A model generated the notes under the pieces. It searched no databases, had not been told where the DNA came from, and saw only the letters and a list, made by a program, of their open reading frames with translations. A stretch of DNA of 64,000 bases from Rhizobium lentis (GTDB lineage Bacteria > Pseudomonadota > Alphaproteobacteria > Rhizobiales > Rhizobiaceae), in NCBI RefSeq assembly GCF_014200175.1, contig NZ_JACHBD010000001.1, positions 62,001-126,000 on the forward strand, written 5' to 3'. Made by a program: the position numbers and the translations under genes. Positions 9,134 to 20,735 of the stretch are shown one piece after another (positions within the stretch are counted from its first letter, which is position 1; each line of letters starts with the position of its first letter).

Positions 9134-9944
9134 CTGGCGGTGTTTCCTTGGCCGATGTCGGGAACCTGCCGCCGCGCGGGCTCTTGCGCGAGAAGCGGTC
9201 GAGGGAAGAGATGACGCCGCGCAGCACGCTGATTTCCTGCTCCGTGAAAGCCCGGCGGGATAGAACGGCACGCAGGTTGTCGACCATTTTTGGCTTTTTC
9301 CCGGCAGGATGGAAATATCCGCGGGCATCGAGCGCCTCTTCCAGCTGATCGAACAGCCCGAAGAGCTGTTCCTTGGTCGAGGGCTTCTGTTCCATCGCCT
9401 GGAACGGCACGGCGCCGATATCCTCCATGCCGGATTTCATCCATTCATAGGACATCAGCAGCACGGCCTGGGCTATGTTCAGCGAGGCGAAGGCCGGGTT
9501 GACGGGAAAGGTGACGATCTCGTCGGCAAGCGCCACTTCCTCATTGGTCAGCCCCCAGCGCTCGCGCCCGAAGAGGATGCCGGTCCCCTCGCCCGCACGA
9601 AACCTCGATCGCAGCGTCTCGGCGGCGACGACCGGCGAACGCACCGGCTTGAAACCGTCGCGCTCGCGCGCCGTCGTCGCATAGACGAAATTGAGATCGG
9701 CAATCGCCTGCTCCAGCGTATCGTAGACCTTCGTCGCCGCGATCACATGATCGGCCTTGGAGGCCGTCGCCTGCGCCTTCTCGTTCGGCCAGCCGTCACG
9801 CGGATTGACGAGGCGCAGTTCGGCAAGCCCGAAATTTGCCATGGCGCGCGCCACCATGCCGATATTCTCGCCCATCTGCGGCTCGACCAGAATGATGGCC
9901 GGCCCCTCGGCCAGAAGTTGACGCTCGCTGTTCGTGCCCGCCAT
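9114..9944 (-). CDS. trmJ: tRNA (cytidine/uridine-32-2'-O)-methyltransferase TrmJ, SPOUT family
   Basis: A 276-residue SpoU/TrmH-type methyltransferase. The knotted SPOUT fold motifs are seen: [18 protein letters not shown] near the start, [15 protein letters not shown] in the middle (motif 2), and [15 protein letters not shown] (motif 3, the AdoMet knot). TrmJ methylates the 2'-OH at position 32 of tRNA. The assignment to TrmJ rests on overall sequence type and length. Start 9944 has AAGGATGAGACC upstream. It sits four bases after the FUSC gene and overlaps murI. With ttcA it is the second gene in this window that modifies tRNA position 32. Confidence 0.85.
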   Translation of the reverse strand: MAGTNSERQLLAEGPAIILVEPQMGENIGMVARAMANFGLAELRLVNPRDGWPNEKAQATASKADHVIAATKVYDTLEQAIADLNFVYATTARERDGFKPVRSPVVAAETLRSRFRAGEGTGILFGRERWGLTNEEVALADEIVTFPVNPAFASLNIAQAVLLMSYEWMKSGMEDIGAVPFQAMEQKPSTKEQLFGLFDQLEEALDARGYFHPAGKKPKMVDNLRAVLSRRAFTEQEISVLRGVISSLDRFSRKSPRGGRFPTSAKETPPDDSDDA

Positions 9945-9948
9945 GGTC

Positions 9949-11988
9949 TCATCCTTGTTTTGAGCGCGCAATAGCCTCGTCCGCAGCAAACGGCAAGACG
10001 TCGGCCTGCGGATAGAGCCTTTCCAGCGCCGAACCGATCATTTCGAGCCCCAGCCTGGCGCCTTCGCGCGACAACGGCAGATGTCGTCCTGTCGTCCGCG
10101 ATGCCTTGCGCTTGATCAGGAAGCAGCTCGATCTGCGCGCGGCGGCCTTGTCGATCAGCGCCAGGTCCGCCGCGATCAGCCTGTTCAGATTGTCGTCGGC
10201 GGCCGGCGCTTCATAATTTTTCGCCAGGATACGCGCCCAGTAGGTGCAGGACAGGAAGATCGCCAGAGTCTGGCGGATCCGGCCGGGCCGCGTCACCACC
10301 GACCAGGAAGAGCCGAGTGGCCGCGCCGCCACCGTTACATCACGGTAGCAGCCATCGATCTTCTGCGACAGCGCCATCAGCTCGAAACCGCTCTTGCCCT
10401 CACTGAGGGCGCCAAGCAGATCGCGCAGCGCCTGGAACCAGCGGGCAATCGCGGAATCGAGCGTGCTGCGCGTGCGCGTGGGAAAGACGATGAAGGCGAC
10501 CGCCGTTCCCACCACCGCACCGATAAGGGTCTCGCCGATGCGCAGCTTCAAGAGATCGAGCGTCAGCACGCCCGTCATGCCGTAGACCAGGCAGAGCACG
10601 ATCGAGATGAAGAAGGTCATGGTCGCATAGGAAACCTGCAGAAAATAGAAAGCGAGGAAAATACAGACGGCGGCAACCGGGATGGCGATATCAGGCTCGC
10701 CTGAAATCAGCGTTGCCAGCACAAGCCCGATCGCAATCCCGAACACGGTCCCGAGCGAGCGCGACAGCGCCCTCATCGCGGTGTCGCCGCGCGAAGTGGT
10801 GTTGGTGAAGACGAGGAAGGAAGCAAGCACCGCCCAGAACCAGCGCTCGCGCGACAAGAGCAGTCCGAAGCTCATGGCGATCGCCGACGCGATCGTGATC
10901 TGCAGCACCGACCGCAGCAGCGGATTGGCAAATGAAAAGTCAATCGCCTGGGGTTGCGCCGTGTCCTTGACTGTATCGATGCCGGAAAAGCCGGAGGCCC
11001 GCCCCGTGTCGATCGCCTGCGTCAGTTGCTGCTGCGCCTCGCCGAGCCAGAGCAGCGCCCGCACCGTCTCGCCCTGCGGCGCGTCCCTGGCGGCTTCCGC
11101 CATCCCTTCATAGGTGGCGAGCGCGGCCTTGTCGGCTTCGATCACCGCGTGAATGAGCGCGAAAGGCGGCGGGCTCTGAAAACTCAGCACGATCGCACTC
11201 TCGGCCGCTAGATGCGCGTCGAAGAGCCGGATCGCCAGTTCGGCGGCGGGGTCGGCGGTGGCGTCAAAGACGCCGGCCGGCGGGCGCGGGATGAAGGTCT
11301 CCGCCATCAGCACCACTTCCTTCAGCCGGTCTTCCAGCTGGCGCAGTTCCTGCCGGTCGGCTTCACCAATCTCGGCGCCGCCGGCGATGGCGGCCAGCTT
11401 GAAGAGGATCTGGTTGATCCGGCCCCTGACACTTTCGAGCGAACGCAGCAGGTCGCGCCGCCAATCGTCGGGCAGCAGCACTGCCCTCACCAGATGGCCG
11501 ACAAGCACCGCGACGACGGGGCCGATCGCCACCGCCGGCAGTTCAGCGAGCTGCGGCCGGAAATAGGCGCCCATGAAATAAGAGGTGAACGCGAACATGC
11601 CGATGGCAAAGCCGCGCGGCCCGAACACCCGTCCGGCCGATGCGAGCGCGATCACCACGAGGAAGACGAGATCGGAGAGAAAGCGGCGATCTTCGAGCCC
11701 CGCCGCAATGCCGACGACAGCAAGGCTGGCGGCACATCCGAAAAGCCGCGTTACCAGCTGGCGGGAACTGCCCTTGTCGCGCACCGCCACGCCGCCTTCG
11801 ATCGACAGCACGATGCCGAGGCCGAAGGCCGCGGTCGGCAACGGCAGGATGAACATGTCGATGGCAAGGAGGACCAAAAAGCAGAAAGTGATCGTCAGCG
11901 TCACCCGCAGCGCCATGCGCAAGCGCGAAAGTGCCGGATCGTTGGCAAGCAACCAGTCGCGAGCCTGAAAGCCGGAAAACAAATGCAA
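9949..11988 (-). CDS. FUSC family inner-membrane protein (aromatic acid exporter-like)
   Basis: A 679-residue protein with two hydrophobic clusters, residues about 25-170 and 355-500, each followed by a soluble stretch. This duplicated layout is that of the fusaric acid resistance/YccS/AaeB superfamily. The second cluster carries ERWFWAVLASFLVFTNTTSRG, part of which matches the family FUSC_2 signature. Such proteins are thought to export aromatic carboxylic acids or similar compounds. The gene is first in a tight minus-strand cluster with trmJ (4 bp gap) and murI. Confidence 0.8.
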   Translation of the reverse strand: MHLFSGFQARDWLLANDPALSRLRMALRVTLTITFCFLVLLAIDMFILPLPTAAFGLGIVLSIEGGVAVRDKGSSRQLVTRLFGCAASLAVVGIAAGLEDRRFLSDLVFLVVIALASAGRVFGPRGFAIGMFAFTSYFMGAYFRPQLAELPAVAIGPVVAVLVGHLVRAVLLPDDWRRDLLRSLESVRGRINQILFKLAAIAGGAEIGEADRQELRQLEDRLKEVVLMAETFIPRPPAGVFDATADPAAELAIRLFDAHLAAESAIVLSFQSPPPFALIHAVIEADKAALATYEGMAEAARDAPQGETVRALLWLGEAQQQLTQAIDTGRASGFSGIDTVKDTAQPQAIDFSFANPLLRSVLQITIASAIAMSFGLLLSRERWFWAVLASFLVFTNTTSRGDTAMRALSRSLGTVFGIAIGLVLATLISGEPDIAIPVAAVCIFLAFYFLQVSYATMTFFISIVLCLVYGMTGVLTLDLLKLRIGETLIGAVVGTAVAFIVFPTRTRSTLDSAIARWFQALRDLLGALSEGKSGFELMALSQKIDGCYRDVTVAARPLGSSWSVVTRPGRIRQTLAIFLSCTYWARILAKNYEAPAADDNLNRLIAADLALIDKAAARRSSCFLIKRKASRTTGRHLPLSREGARLGLEMIGSALERLYPQADVLPFAADEAIARSKQG

Positions 11989-12084
11989 AACCCCTCATGC
12001 CGCGGAAGGATCGACAAATAGGCCCATGCCTGGCGAAAGCGAGCCGTCCTGGATCGGATCCCGACGTTTCCGAATGTCGCGCGC

Positions 12085-12612
12085 CTATTGGCCTTTGGCA
12101 ATCAGCGCCATCGTCGCCTTCAGGGAATCGTGGGCCTGCGTTTCGATATTCTCGCTGACGATATCGTCGATCACCGGCTGGCCGGCCTCCTCGACCACCT
12201 CGAAGCGAACGGTCGTAAAGTCCTTGGCATCAGGCGCTTCCGAACAGGCGGATTTCCTGAAGCGCACCGTGACCTCGGTCATCCCGTTGACCGGGGGCGC
12301 CGCCGCCATCGTCAGATCCTCCAGCGGGCATGCATCCTGGCCGTTGACGATGACGTCGTAGTCGAAGGGCGATATGCCGTCGTCGTCAACGGCGGGAAAT
12401 TGCGCAGCCGCCTGGTATCTGGCGGCGAAGTCCTTGCTGTAGAGACGATCGAGCCGGCTCGCATCGAAAATGTCGGTCCAGTCGCTGTTGTTGTCGGCCC
12501 AGTTTCTCTTGGTCGCGTCCATGATCTCCTGCACGGGAGCGGTGGCATCGGCCGCATGGGCAGCGCCTGAAAAGCCGATAAGGCTTGCGATAACAACGGC
12601 GATTGTCTTCAT
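12085..12612 (-). CDS. secreted protein of unknown function (DUF3828-like)
   Basis: A 175-residue protein with a clear signal peptide (MKTIAVVIASLIGFSGAAHA, cleavage after AHA) and a soluble domain of about 155 residues. The pattern of an aromatic- and acid-rich helical start (NWADNNSDWTDIFDASRLDRLYS) and C-terminal IDDI resembles DUF3828/NTF2-like lipocalin-sized exported proteins. I do not recognise a function. Start at 12612 is the only one that gives the signal peptide at the N-terminus. It is a single gene, followed by the FUSC operon about 95 bp downstream. Confidence 0.75.
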   Translation of the reverse strand: MKTIAVVIASLIGFSGAAHAADATAPVQEIMDATKRNWADNNSDWTDIFDASRLDRLYSKDFAARYQAAAQFPAVDDDGISPFDYDVIVNGQDACPLEDLTMAAAPPVNGMTEVTVRFRKSACSEAPDAKDFTTVRFEVVEEAGQPVIDDIVSENIETQAHDSLKATMALIAKGQ

Positions 12613-12651
12613 GGTCGAATGTTCCGGGGCGGGCAAATCAAGGCGGACACA

Positions 12652-12699
12652 GAGCATGATGCCGAAAAGTGTGAGCGGTTTTCGGACAACATCATGCTC
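12652..12699. repeat. rhizobial intergenic palindromic element, copy 1
   Basis: A 48-bp imperfect palindrome with GAGCATGAT and ATCATGCTC ends and an inner pair CCGAAAA/TTTTCGG. A second copy, in the opposite orientation, lies at 21701-21747. It belongs to the class of palindromic mosaic repeats (RIME-like) common between rhizobial genes. Confidence 0.75.
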
Positions 12700-12712
12700 T
12701 AACTCTTTAATT

Positions 12713-12761
12713 TAGAACAGGATGATTTTAGGCCGATCCGGCCTAAAATCATCCTGTTCTA
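12713..12761. repeat. perfect 23-bp inverted repeat
   Basis: Two 23-bp arms, starting TAGAACAGGATG and ending CATCCTGTTCTA, match without a mismatch around a 3-nt centre. It follows the 12652 element by 13 bp and together they form one composite of about 110 bp. It could fold into a strong hairpin in RNA from either strand. It sits 60 bp upstream of the icd promoter. Confidence 0.85.
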
Positions 12762-12819
12762 GCCAGATTTCAGCGCTTGGCAATGGCGGCAAAAACGCAT
12801 TGTAAAAGCCGTTGCAGCT

Positions 12820-12847
12820 TTGCGTTCCTGGTTCACAATGCTATAGC
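12820..12847 (+). promoter_or_regulatory. possible icd promoter
   Basis: TTGCGT at 12820-12825 and TATAGC at 12842-12847, 16 bp apart, lie about 60 bp upstream of the icd start. The match to the sigma-70 consensus is moderate. Confidence 0.4.
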
Positions 12848-12909
12848 GCTCCTCATCACGTCACCCACCTGGGACGCTTGTCCCCTTCAAGCTCGAACGA
12901 GGCAGATAC

Positions 12910-14121
12910 ATGAACAAGATCAAGGTCGCCAATCCCGTCGCCGATCTCGACGGCGATGAAATGACGCGCATCATCTGGCAGCTCATCAAGGATAAGCTGA
13001 TCCATCCGTATCTCGACCTCGACATCGACTATTACGACCTCTCGGTCGAAAACCGCGACGCCACCAACGACCAGGTCACCGTCGACGCCGCCAACGCCAT
13101 CAAGAAGTACGGCGTCGGCATCAAGTGCGCGACGATCACCCCGGATGAAGCCCGCGTCAAGGAATTCAACCTCAAGGAAATGTGGAAGAGCCCGAACGGC
13201 ACGATCCGCAACATCCTCGGCGGCGTCATCTTCCGCGAGCCGATCATTTGCCGCAACGTGCCGCGCCTCGTTCCCGGCTGGACGCAGCCGATCGTCGTCG
13301 GCCGCCATGCCTTCGGCGACCAGTACCGCGCCACCGATTTCAAATTCCCCGGCAAGGGCAAGCTGACGATCAAGTTCGTCGGCGAAGATGGCACCGTCAT
13401 CGAGAAGGAAGTCTTCAACGCGCCGGGCGCCGGCGTTGCCATGGCCATGTACAACCTGGACGAGTCGATCCGCGAATTCGCCCGCGCCTCGATGATGTAC
13501 GGCCTGATGCGCAAGTGGCCGGTATACCTGTCCACCAAGAACACCATCCTGAAGGCCTATGACGGTCGCTTCAAGGACATCTTCGAGGAAGTCTACGAGA
13601 CCGAATTCAAGGATCAGTTCAAGGAAGCCGGCATTACCTATGAACACCGTCTGATCGACGACATGGTCGCCTCGGCGCTCAAGTGGTCGGGCGGCTACGT
13701 TTGGGCCTGCAAAAACTATGACGGCGACGTCCAGTCCGACACCGTTGCCCAGGGCTTCGGCTCGCTCGGCCTGATGACCTCGGTTCTGCTGACGCCGGAC
13801 GGCAAGACGGTCGAAGCTGAAGCCGCCCACGGCACCGTCACCCGCCACTACCGCCAGCACCAGAAGGGTCAGGAAACCTCGACGAACTCGATCGCCTCGA
13901 TCTTCGCCTGGACCCGCGGCCTCGCTCATCGCGCCAAGCTCGACAACAATGCCGAACTCTCCAAGTTCGCCTCGACACTGGAAAAGGTCTGCGTCGACAC
14001 CGTCGAATCCGGCTTCATGACCAAGGATCTGGCGCTGTTGATCGGTCCCGATCAGCCGTGGCTTTCGACCACCGCCTTCCTCGACAAGATCGACCAGAAC
14101 CTTCAGAAGGCAATGGCGTAA
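12910..14121 (+). CDS. icd: NADP-dependent isocitrate dehydrogenase
   Basis: A 403-residue enzyme of the TCA cycle that converts isocitrate and NADP to 2-oxoglutarate, CO2 and NADPH. It is of the eukaryote-like homodimeric type (about 400-415 residues), as in other rhizobia. The [10 protein letters not shown] start, the [12 protein letters not shown] substrate loop, and the metal/isocitrate region IDDMVA...[17 protein letters not shown] are all present. It is monocistronic between a repeat region and its own terminator. Confidence 0.96.
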   Translation: MNKIKVANPVADLDGDEMTRIIWQLIKDKLIHPYLDLDIDYYDLSVENRDATNDQVTVDAANAIKKYGVGIKCATITPDEARVKEFNLKEMWKSPNGTIRNILGGVIFREPIICRNVPRLVPGWTQPIVVGRHAFGDQYRATDFKFPGKGKLTIKFVGEDGTVIEKEVFNAPGAGVAMAMYNLDESIREFARASMMYGLMRKWPVYLSTKNTILKAYDGRFKDIFEEVYETEFKDQFKEAGITYEHRLIDDMVASALKWSGGYVWACKNYDGDVQSDTVAQGFGSLGLMTSVLLTPDGKTVEAEAAHGTVTRHYRQHQKGQETSTNSIASIFAWTRGLAHRAKLDNNAELSKFASTLEKVCVDTVESGFMTKDLALLIGPDQPWLSTTAFLDKIDQNLQKAMA

Positions 14122-14145
14122 GCCAGCCCTTTCGGATAGCATTGA

Positions 14146-14176
14146 AACGGCGGGGATTTCCCCGCCGTTCTTATTT
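14146..14176 (+). terminator. rho-independent terminator after icd
   Basis: An 11-bp perfect stem, AACGGCGGGGA with TCCCCGCCGTT, and a 2-nt loop, followed by CTTATTT, begins 25 bp after the icd stop. Confidence 0.85.
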
Positions 14177-14188
14177 AGGAACGAACCG

Positions 14189-14635
14189 ATGACGGCCATC
14201 CTGCGACCGCTTGAACCCTCCGACCGCGCCGCTTGGGAGCCTTTATGGGAAGCATATCAGCGCTTCTACGAGGTGGTCATTCCGCCCGAAACTACGGATC
14301 TGACCTGGGCGCGCTTCCACGATCCCGATGAACCGATGCATGCACTCGGCGCCTTCGGCGAAGACGGCAGTCTCGTCGGCATCGTCCATGCCATCTTTCA
14401 CCGCTCCTGCTGGCTTCCGCAATGGACCTGCTATTTGCAGGATCTCTATGTCGAAAATAGCCAGCGCGGCCTCGGCACGGGAGCCGCACTAATCGATGCG
14501 GTCGCCGATCTTGCGCGCGCAAACGGTGCGGGCAGGCTCTACTGGATGACGCACGAAACGAATGCCACGGCGCGGCGGCTGTACGACCGGACCGCCGAAC
14601 GCTCAGGCTTCATCCAGTATCGCAAAGCTCTCTGA
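14189..14635 (+). CDS. GNAT family N-acetyltransferase
   Basis: A 148-residue single-domain acetyltransferase. It starts with the usual beta strand ILRPLEPSDRAAWEPLW, has the LQDLYVENSQRGLGTGAALI acetyl-CoA loop (Q/RxxGxG/A) near residues 88-105, and ends with RLYDRTAERSGFIQY. The ATG follows the icd terminator by 13 bp, so it has its own start signals or depends on read-through. The substrate is unknown; the WMTHETNATARRLYD segment is typical of amino-group acetylases acting on small molecules. Confidence 0.85.
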   Translation: MTAILRPLEPSDRAAWEPLWEAYQRFYEVVIPPETTDLTWARFHDPDEPMHALGAFGEDGSLVGIVHAIFHRSCWLPQWTCYLQDLYVENSQRGLGTGAALIDAVADLARANGAGRLYWMTHETNATARRLYDRTAERSGFIQYRKAL

Positions 14636-14721
14636 CGATCGGACTTGCACAAACACCTCGCCGCGCTATTGATTGCGGGCGACGGCAAAGCCGGCCGTAG
14701 GGGCAACAGGAGGAGCATGTC

Positions 14722-15348
14722 ATGACCGAAGAATTGGTATTTTACACGAATCCGATGTCACGCGGGCGCATTGCCCGCTGGATGCTCGAGGAAATCGGTC
14801 AGCCCTATCGCACCGAACTCCTGACCTTCGGCGAAACCATGAAGGCGCCTGAATATCTTTCGCTTAATCCAATGGGCAAGGTTCCGGCAATCCGCCACGG
14901 CAACACCGTGGTCACCGAATGCGCAGCAATCTGCGCCTACCTCGCCGACACCTTCCCGGAAAAGGGGCTGGCCCCAAGACCGGAAGAGCGCGCGGCCTAT
15001 TACCGCTGGATGTTCTTTGCCGCCGGCCCGCTGGAATCGGCGGTGACGATGAAGGCGCTCGGCTTCGAAATTCCGACGGAGCGCCTGCGCATGGCTGGCT
15101 GCGGTGGTTTCGGCGATGTCATAAACACGCTGGAAATCGCTGTCTCCCGTTCGACCTACATTGCCGGTGAGCGCTTCACCGCCGCCGACGTTTATGTCGG
15201 CTCTCATATCGGCTGGGGCCTCAGCTTCGGCAGCATCGAAAAACGCCAGGCCTTCATCGATTATTTCGGCCGCATCAGCGAGCGTCCGGCCGGCAAGCGC
15301 GCCAAAGCCCTGGACGACGAGGCCGGCAAGACCGTGCAGGCGGCCTGA
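14722..15348 (+). CDS. glutathione S-transferase family protein
   Basis: A 208-residue protein with an N-terminal thioredoxin-like GST domain (residues 4-80: FYTNPMSRGRIARWMLEE, then NPMGKVPAIRHG with the cis-proline) and a C-terminal helical domain with FTAADVYVG. AGGAGCATGTC lies just before the ATG. The family conjugates glutathione to electrophiles or acts as thiol reductases. The active residue is probably Ser/Asn in the SRGR stretch rather than cysteine. It is a stand-alone gene. Confidence 0.85.
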   Translation: MTEELVFYTNPMSRGRIARWMLEEIGQPYRTELLTFGETMKAPEYLSLNPMGKVPAIRHGNTVVTECAAICAYLADTFPEKGLAPRPEERAAYYRWMFFAAGPLESAVTMKALGFEIPTERLRMAGCGGFGDVINTLEIAVSRSTYIAGERFTAADVYVGSHIGWGLSFGSIEKRQAFIDYFGRISERPAGKRAKALDDEAGKTVQAA

Positions 15349-15353
15349 ACGTT

Positions 15354-15371
15354 TGATAACGACATGCATAA
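15354..15371. repeat. remnant arm of a rhizobial palindromic element
   Basis: GATAACGACATGCAT, six bases past the GST stop, matches the right arm of the larger palindromic element at 35411-35511. No left arm is seen, so this is a fragment or a chance match. Confidence 0.35.
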
Positions 15372-15421
15372 CCAAGGAGCTACGGAGAACGCGGTATCTC
15401 AGCCGCGTCCCCGGGACGAGG

Positions 15422-16285
15422 TCAGGCAAGCGGCATGTGGATTTCGGTTAGAAGCTCGGTGGGAGGCACGTCGCGCGGATTGTTGAGATATTCCTCGAAC
15501 ATGACGCTGTCCTTCAGCTGCCGCCCTGATTTGGGCAGCCATTCCGCATAAAGCCACTGATAGGCCCTGTGCATGTCGGCATAGGGTCCCTTGTGGCGCA
15601 ACACCGCATAGTTGCCGGCATCGATGGTGCGCCGCTCGAACGGCGCTTCGGCCGGCAGGTCGGGCGTTCCGGTGACACAGGCGATCGACCGCAGTTGTGC
15701 AGCCGGCACAATATCGGGATCGTCGAGATAGACACCGATCATCCGCATGCCTGGCTTTGCCAGGCCGCGGGCGTAAAGCGTGCCGAACAATGTCTCGAAG
15801 GCTTTGCCGATCTGCATGTAAGAGCCGGTATGGGCGACACCGATCAGCTCGGTCGGTGCGATCACACGTATAGTAACGTCGAACATGTTTTGGGTCTTTC
15901 CGTTAGGTGAGGGTTCAAAGGCTGTATGGCTTCCCTCTTTCCTGTAGCGGGCCGGCGGCATGCCGTAGACCGACTTGAAGATGCGATTGAAGGATTGGAG
16001 ATTGGGATAGCCGGATCGCTTCGCAATCTCGCTGATGGCAAGCTCCGTGCGGACGATCTCGCCCGCCGCGCGATGCAGCCTCAGCCGCTTGACGGTGGCC
16101 GCCAGCGTCTCGCCATAGATCGCCCGGTAGATCCTGTGCCAGTGATAGCTCGACAGGCAGGCAATCTCGGCCAGGCGCTCCATATCCAGCTCCTCGTCGA
16201 GGTGGTCGTGAATATAGGCCGAAACCCGTCTCAGACGGTTTTCATACAGCGCCCATGCCGTTTCGCCATTCATGTCAAACCTCAT
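15422..16285 (-). CDS. AraC family transcriptional regulator with GyrI-like effector domain
   Basis: A 287-residue two-domain regulator. Residues about 15-115 form two AraC helix-turn-helix units (LAEIACLSSYHWHRIYRAIYG and SEIAKRSGYPNLQSFNRIFK). Residues about 135-287 form a GyrI-like/SOUL-related small-molecule binding domain, beginning with FDVTIRVIAPTELIGVAHTG. This order is that of Rob/SoxS-like and BmrR-like sensors of hydrophobic compounds. It faces the GST gene tail to tail across about 70 bp, so it need not control it. An ATG four codons in (16273) is an alternative start. Confidence 0.88.
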   Translation of the reverse strand: MRFDMNGETAWALYENRLRRVSAYIHDHLDEELDMERLAEIACLSSYHWHRIYRAIYGETLAATVKRLRLHRAAGEIVRTELAISEIAKRSGYPNLQSFNRIFKSVYGMPPARYRKEGSHTAFEPSPNGKTQNMFDVTIRVIAPTELIGVAHTGSYMQIGKAFETLFGTLYARGLAKPGMRMIGVYLDDPDIVPAAQLRSIACVTGTPDLPAEAPFERRTIDAGNYAVLRHKGPYADMHRAYQWLYAEWLPKSGRQLKDSVMFEEYLNNPRDVPPTELLTEIHMPLA

Positions 16286-16407
16286 TGCAAATCGATCGGC
16301 TGCAGAGAACCATATCCCGATTTGACAAATCCTGCTGACTTGCCGGCTCCGGATGCCAACGCTACGCGGCAGAAGAAGAGTCGCTACCTACTACGCCGCC
16401 TCACCTG

Positions 16408-16523
16408 CCTCATTCCTGTGCTCGTCACAGGAATCCAGCCACGGCGCGTCGGCGCCGTGAATGAATCTTTCGCGCCCAAGAACTTGGGCGCACAGGATTC
16501 CTGTGACAAGCACAGCAATGAGG
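16408..16523. repeat. 116-bp three-armed palindromic element
   Basis: The outer arms (29 bp each, starting CCTCATTCCTGTGC at 16408 and ending GCACAGCAATGAGG at 16523) match with two mismatches. Inside are two further stems: ACGGCGC/GCGCCGT at 16441-16458 and GCGCCCAAG/CTTGGGCGC at 16472-16491. Folded, it is a three-way cruciform. Similar interspersed units are, to my knowledge, frequent between genes in Rhizobiales. The rest of the 325-bp gap (16286-16609) holds only the alaS terminator. Confidence 0.8.
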
Positions 16524-16565
16524 GAGCTCTGGGAAAATGCCGAGTAAAGAACGTTCACAGCCAAA

Positions 16566-16594
16566 CTAAGGCGGGAGCCGAGCTTCCGCCTTAG
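16566..16594 (-). terminator. probable terminator after alaS
   Basis: A 13-bp stem, CTAAGGCGG.AGC with GCT.CCGCCTTAG, and a 3-nt loop, 15 bp past the alaS stop; read on the minus strand it is followed by TTTGG, so the T-run is short. Confidence 0.55.
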
Positions 16595-16609
16595 GAATCA
16601 ACCGTCAGT

Positions 16610-19264
<2,655 letters not shown>

Positions 19265-19354
19265 TCTATGCCCTTCAATGCTGCCGGAGGCAGATAAATA
19301 CAAATCCATCGGCTTTTAACGTTCGCCTCCGCCACTGTCCAGCCGACAAACGAA

Positions 19355-19387
19355 ACCGGCCGCATTCTCATCAGGAATGCGGCCGGT
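19355..19387 (-). terminator. rho-independent terminator after recA
   Basis: A 13-bp perfect stem (ACCGGCCGCATTC with GAATGCGGCCGGT) and a 7-nt loop, 30 bp past the recA stop; TTTCGTTTG follows on the minus strand. Confidence 0.85.
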
Positions 19388-19417
19388 GGAGATATCCGAT
19401 AAGATCAGGCGCGAAAC

Positions 19418-20506
19418 TTACATGTCCGCGGCGGCATCGCCGTCATCCGCATCCGGTCCGCCGTTCTGCAGGAAGCGGTCGGCGATGAGACCGGCATTCT
19501 GGCGCAGCGCCAGTTCGATTTCGCGGGCGAGATCCGGGTTGTCGCGCAGGAAGGTCTTGGCGTTTTCGCGGCCTTGGCCGAGACGTTGGCTGTTATAGGA
19601 GAACCAGGCGCCCGACTTTTCCACGATTCCGGCCTTGACGCCGAGATCGACGAGTTCGCCGGTCTTCGATACGCCTTCGCCATACATGATGTCGAATTCG
19701 ACCTGCTTGAACGGAGGTGCCATCTTGTTCTTGACGACCTTGACGCGGGTCTGGTTGCCGACCACCTCTTCGCGCTCCTTGACCGAGCCGATGCGGCGGA
19801 TGTCGAGGCGCACGGAGGCATAGAATTTCAGCGCATTGCCGCCCGTCGTCGTTTCCGGCGAACCGAACATGACACCGATCTTCATGCGGATCTGGTTGAT
19901 GAAGATCACCATGGTATTCGACTTGGAGATCGAGGCGGTCAGCTTGCGCAGCGCCTGGCTCATTAGGCGTGCCTGCAGACCGGGAAGGCTGTCGCCCATT
20001 TCGCCTTCGATTTCGGCGCGTGGCGTCAATGCGGCGACCGAGTCGACGACCAGAACGTCGACGGCGCCGGAGCGCACCAGCGTATCGGTGATCTCAAGCG
20101 CCTGCTCGCCGGTATCCGGCTGCGAGATCAGAAGGTTTTGGAGATCGACGCCCAGCTTGCGGGCATAGACTGGATCGAGCGCATGTTCGGCGTCGACAAA
20201 GGCGCAGATGCCGCCCTTCTTCTGCGATTCCGCGATGGTCTGCAGCGCAAGGGTCGTCTTGCCCGAGCTTTCCGGCCCGTAGATTTCGATGATGCGGCCC
20301 TTCGGCAGACCGCCGACACCAAGCGCGATATCGAGCCCAAGCGAACCCGTCGAAATCGTCTCGATTTCGATGACATTCTCGTTGGAACCGAGTTTCATGA
20401 TCGAGCCCTTGCCGAACGACCGCTCTATCTGTGAGAGTGCCGCTTCAAGCGCCTTGCTTTTGTCCACCGATTTGTCCTCTACCAGCCGCAATGAATTCTG
20501 AGACAT
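19418..20506 (-). CDS. recA: recombinase RecA
   Basis: A 362-residue DNA strand-exchange protein and LexA co-protease. Walker A GPESSGKT is at residues 77-84, Walker B lies in [12 protein letters not shown], and the L1/L2 loops and [12 protein letters not shown] are standard. The acidic tail ([11 protein letters not shown]) is typical. The start at 20506 follows AGGTGGATCAG; an ORF extension to 20590 crosses the SOS box and is not likely coding. Regulation by LexA is supported by the operator at 20554-20579. Confidence 0.98.
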   Translation of the reverse strand: MSQNSLRLVEDKSVDKSKALEAALSQIERSFGKGSIMKLGSNENVIEIETISTGSLGLDIALGVGGLPKGRIIEIYGPESSGKTTLALQTIAESQKKGGICAFVDAEHALDPVYARKLGVDLQNLLISQPDTGEQALEITDTLVRSGAVDVLVVDSVAALTPRAEIEGEMGDSLPGLQARLMSQALRKLTASISKSNTMVIFINQIRMKIGVMFGSPETTTGGNALKFYASVRLDIRRIGSVKEREEVVGNQTRVKVVKNKMAPPFKQVEFDIMYGEGVSKTGELVDLGVKAGIVEKSGAWFSYNSQRLGQGRENAKTFLRDNPDLAREIELALRQNAGLIADRFLQNGGPDADDGDAAADM

Positions 20507-20553
20507 CTGATCCACCTTTAGGTTATTGAAGCCGCCCAAGCAATGTCGAGTTT

Positions 20554-20579
20554 GTACCCCATTTGTTCCACTCTCGCAA
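20554..20579 (-). promoter_or_regulatory. LexA (SOS) box upstream of recA
   Basis: On the plus strand GTAC-N7-GTTC (20554-20568) is a one-mismatch match to the alphaproteobacterial LexA direct repeat GTTC-N7-GTTC. Overlapping it, read on the minus strand, is TTG-N11-CAA (20563-20579), the motif I recall as mapped for rhizobial recA. It lies 48-73 bp upstream of the recA start. Confidence 0.7.
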
Positions 20580-20735
20580 TAGGCGATCAAACGATTGAAA
20601 GAAAAAGGTAAAACAGCCCGTGTTCTATATTTGTTTTATCGATGCAAAGCAACGGCTTAGGCCAGATGCGCCGGCGCTGCCGCGCCAGAAGGCACCGATC
20701 TCGATTCGCACTTCGGGCATCGCAAAGCAATTGAA

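Noticed and set aside
12856..14199. 447-codon antisense frame over icd
   Set aside because: Shadow of a highly conserved gene.
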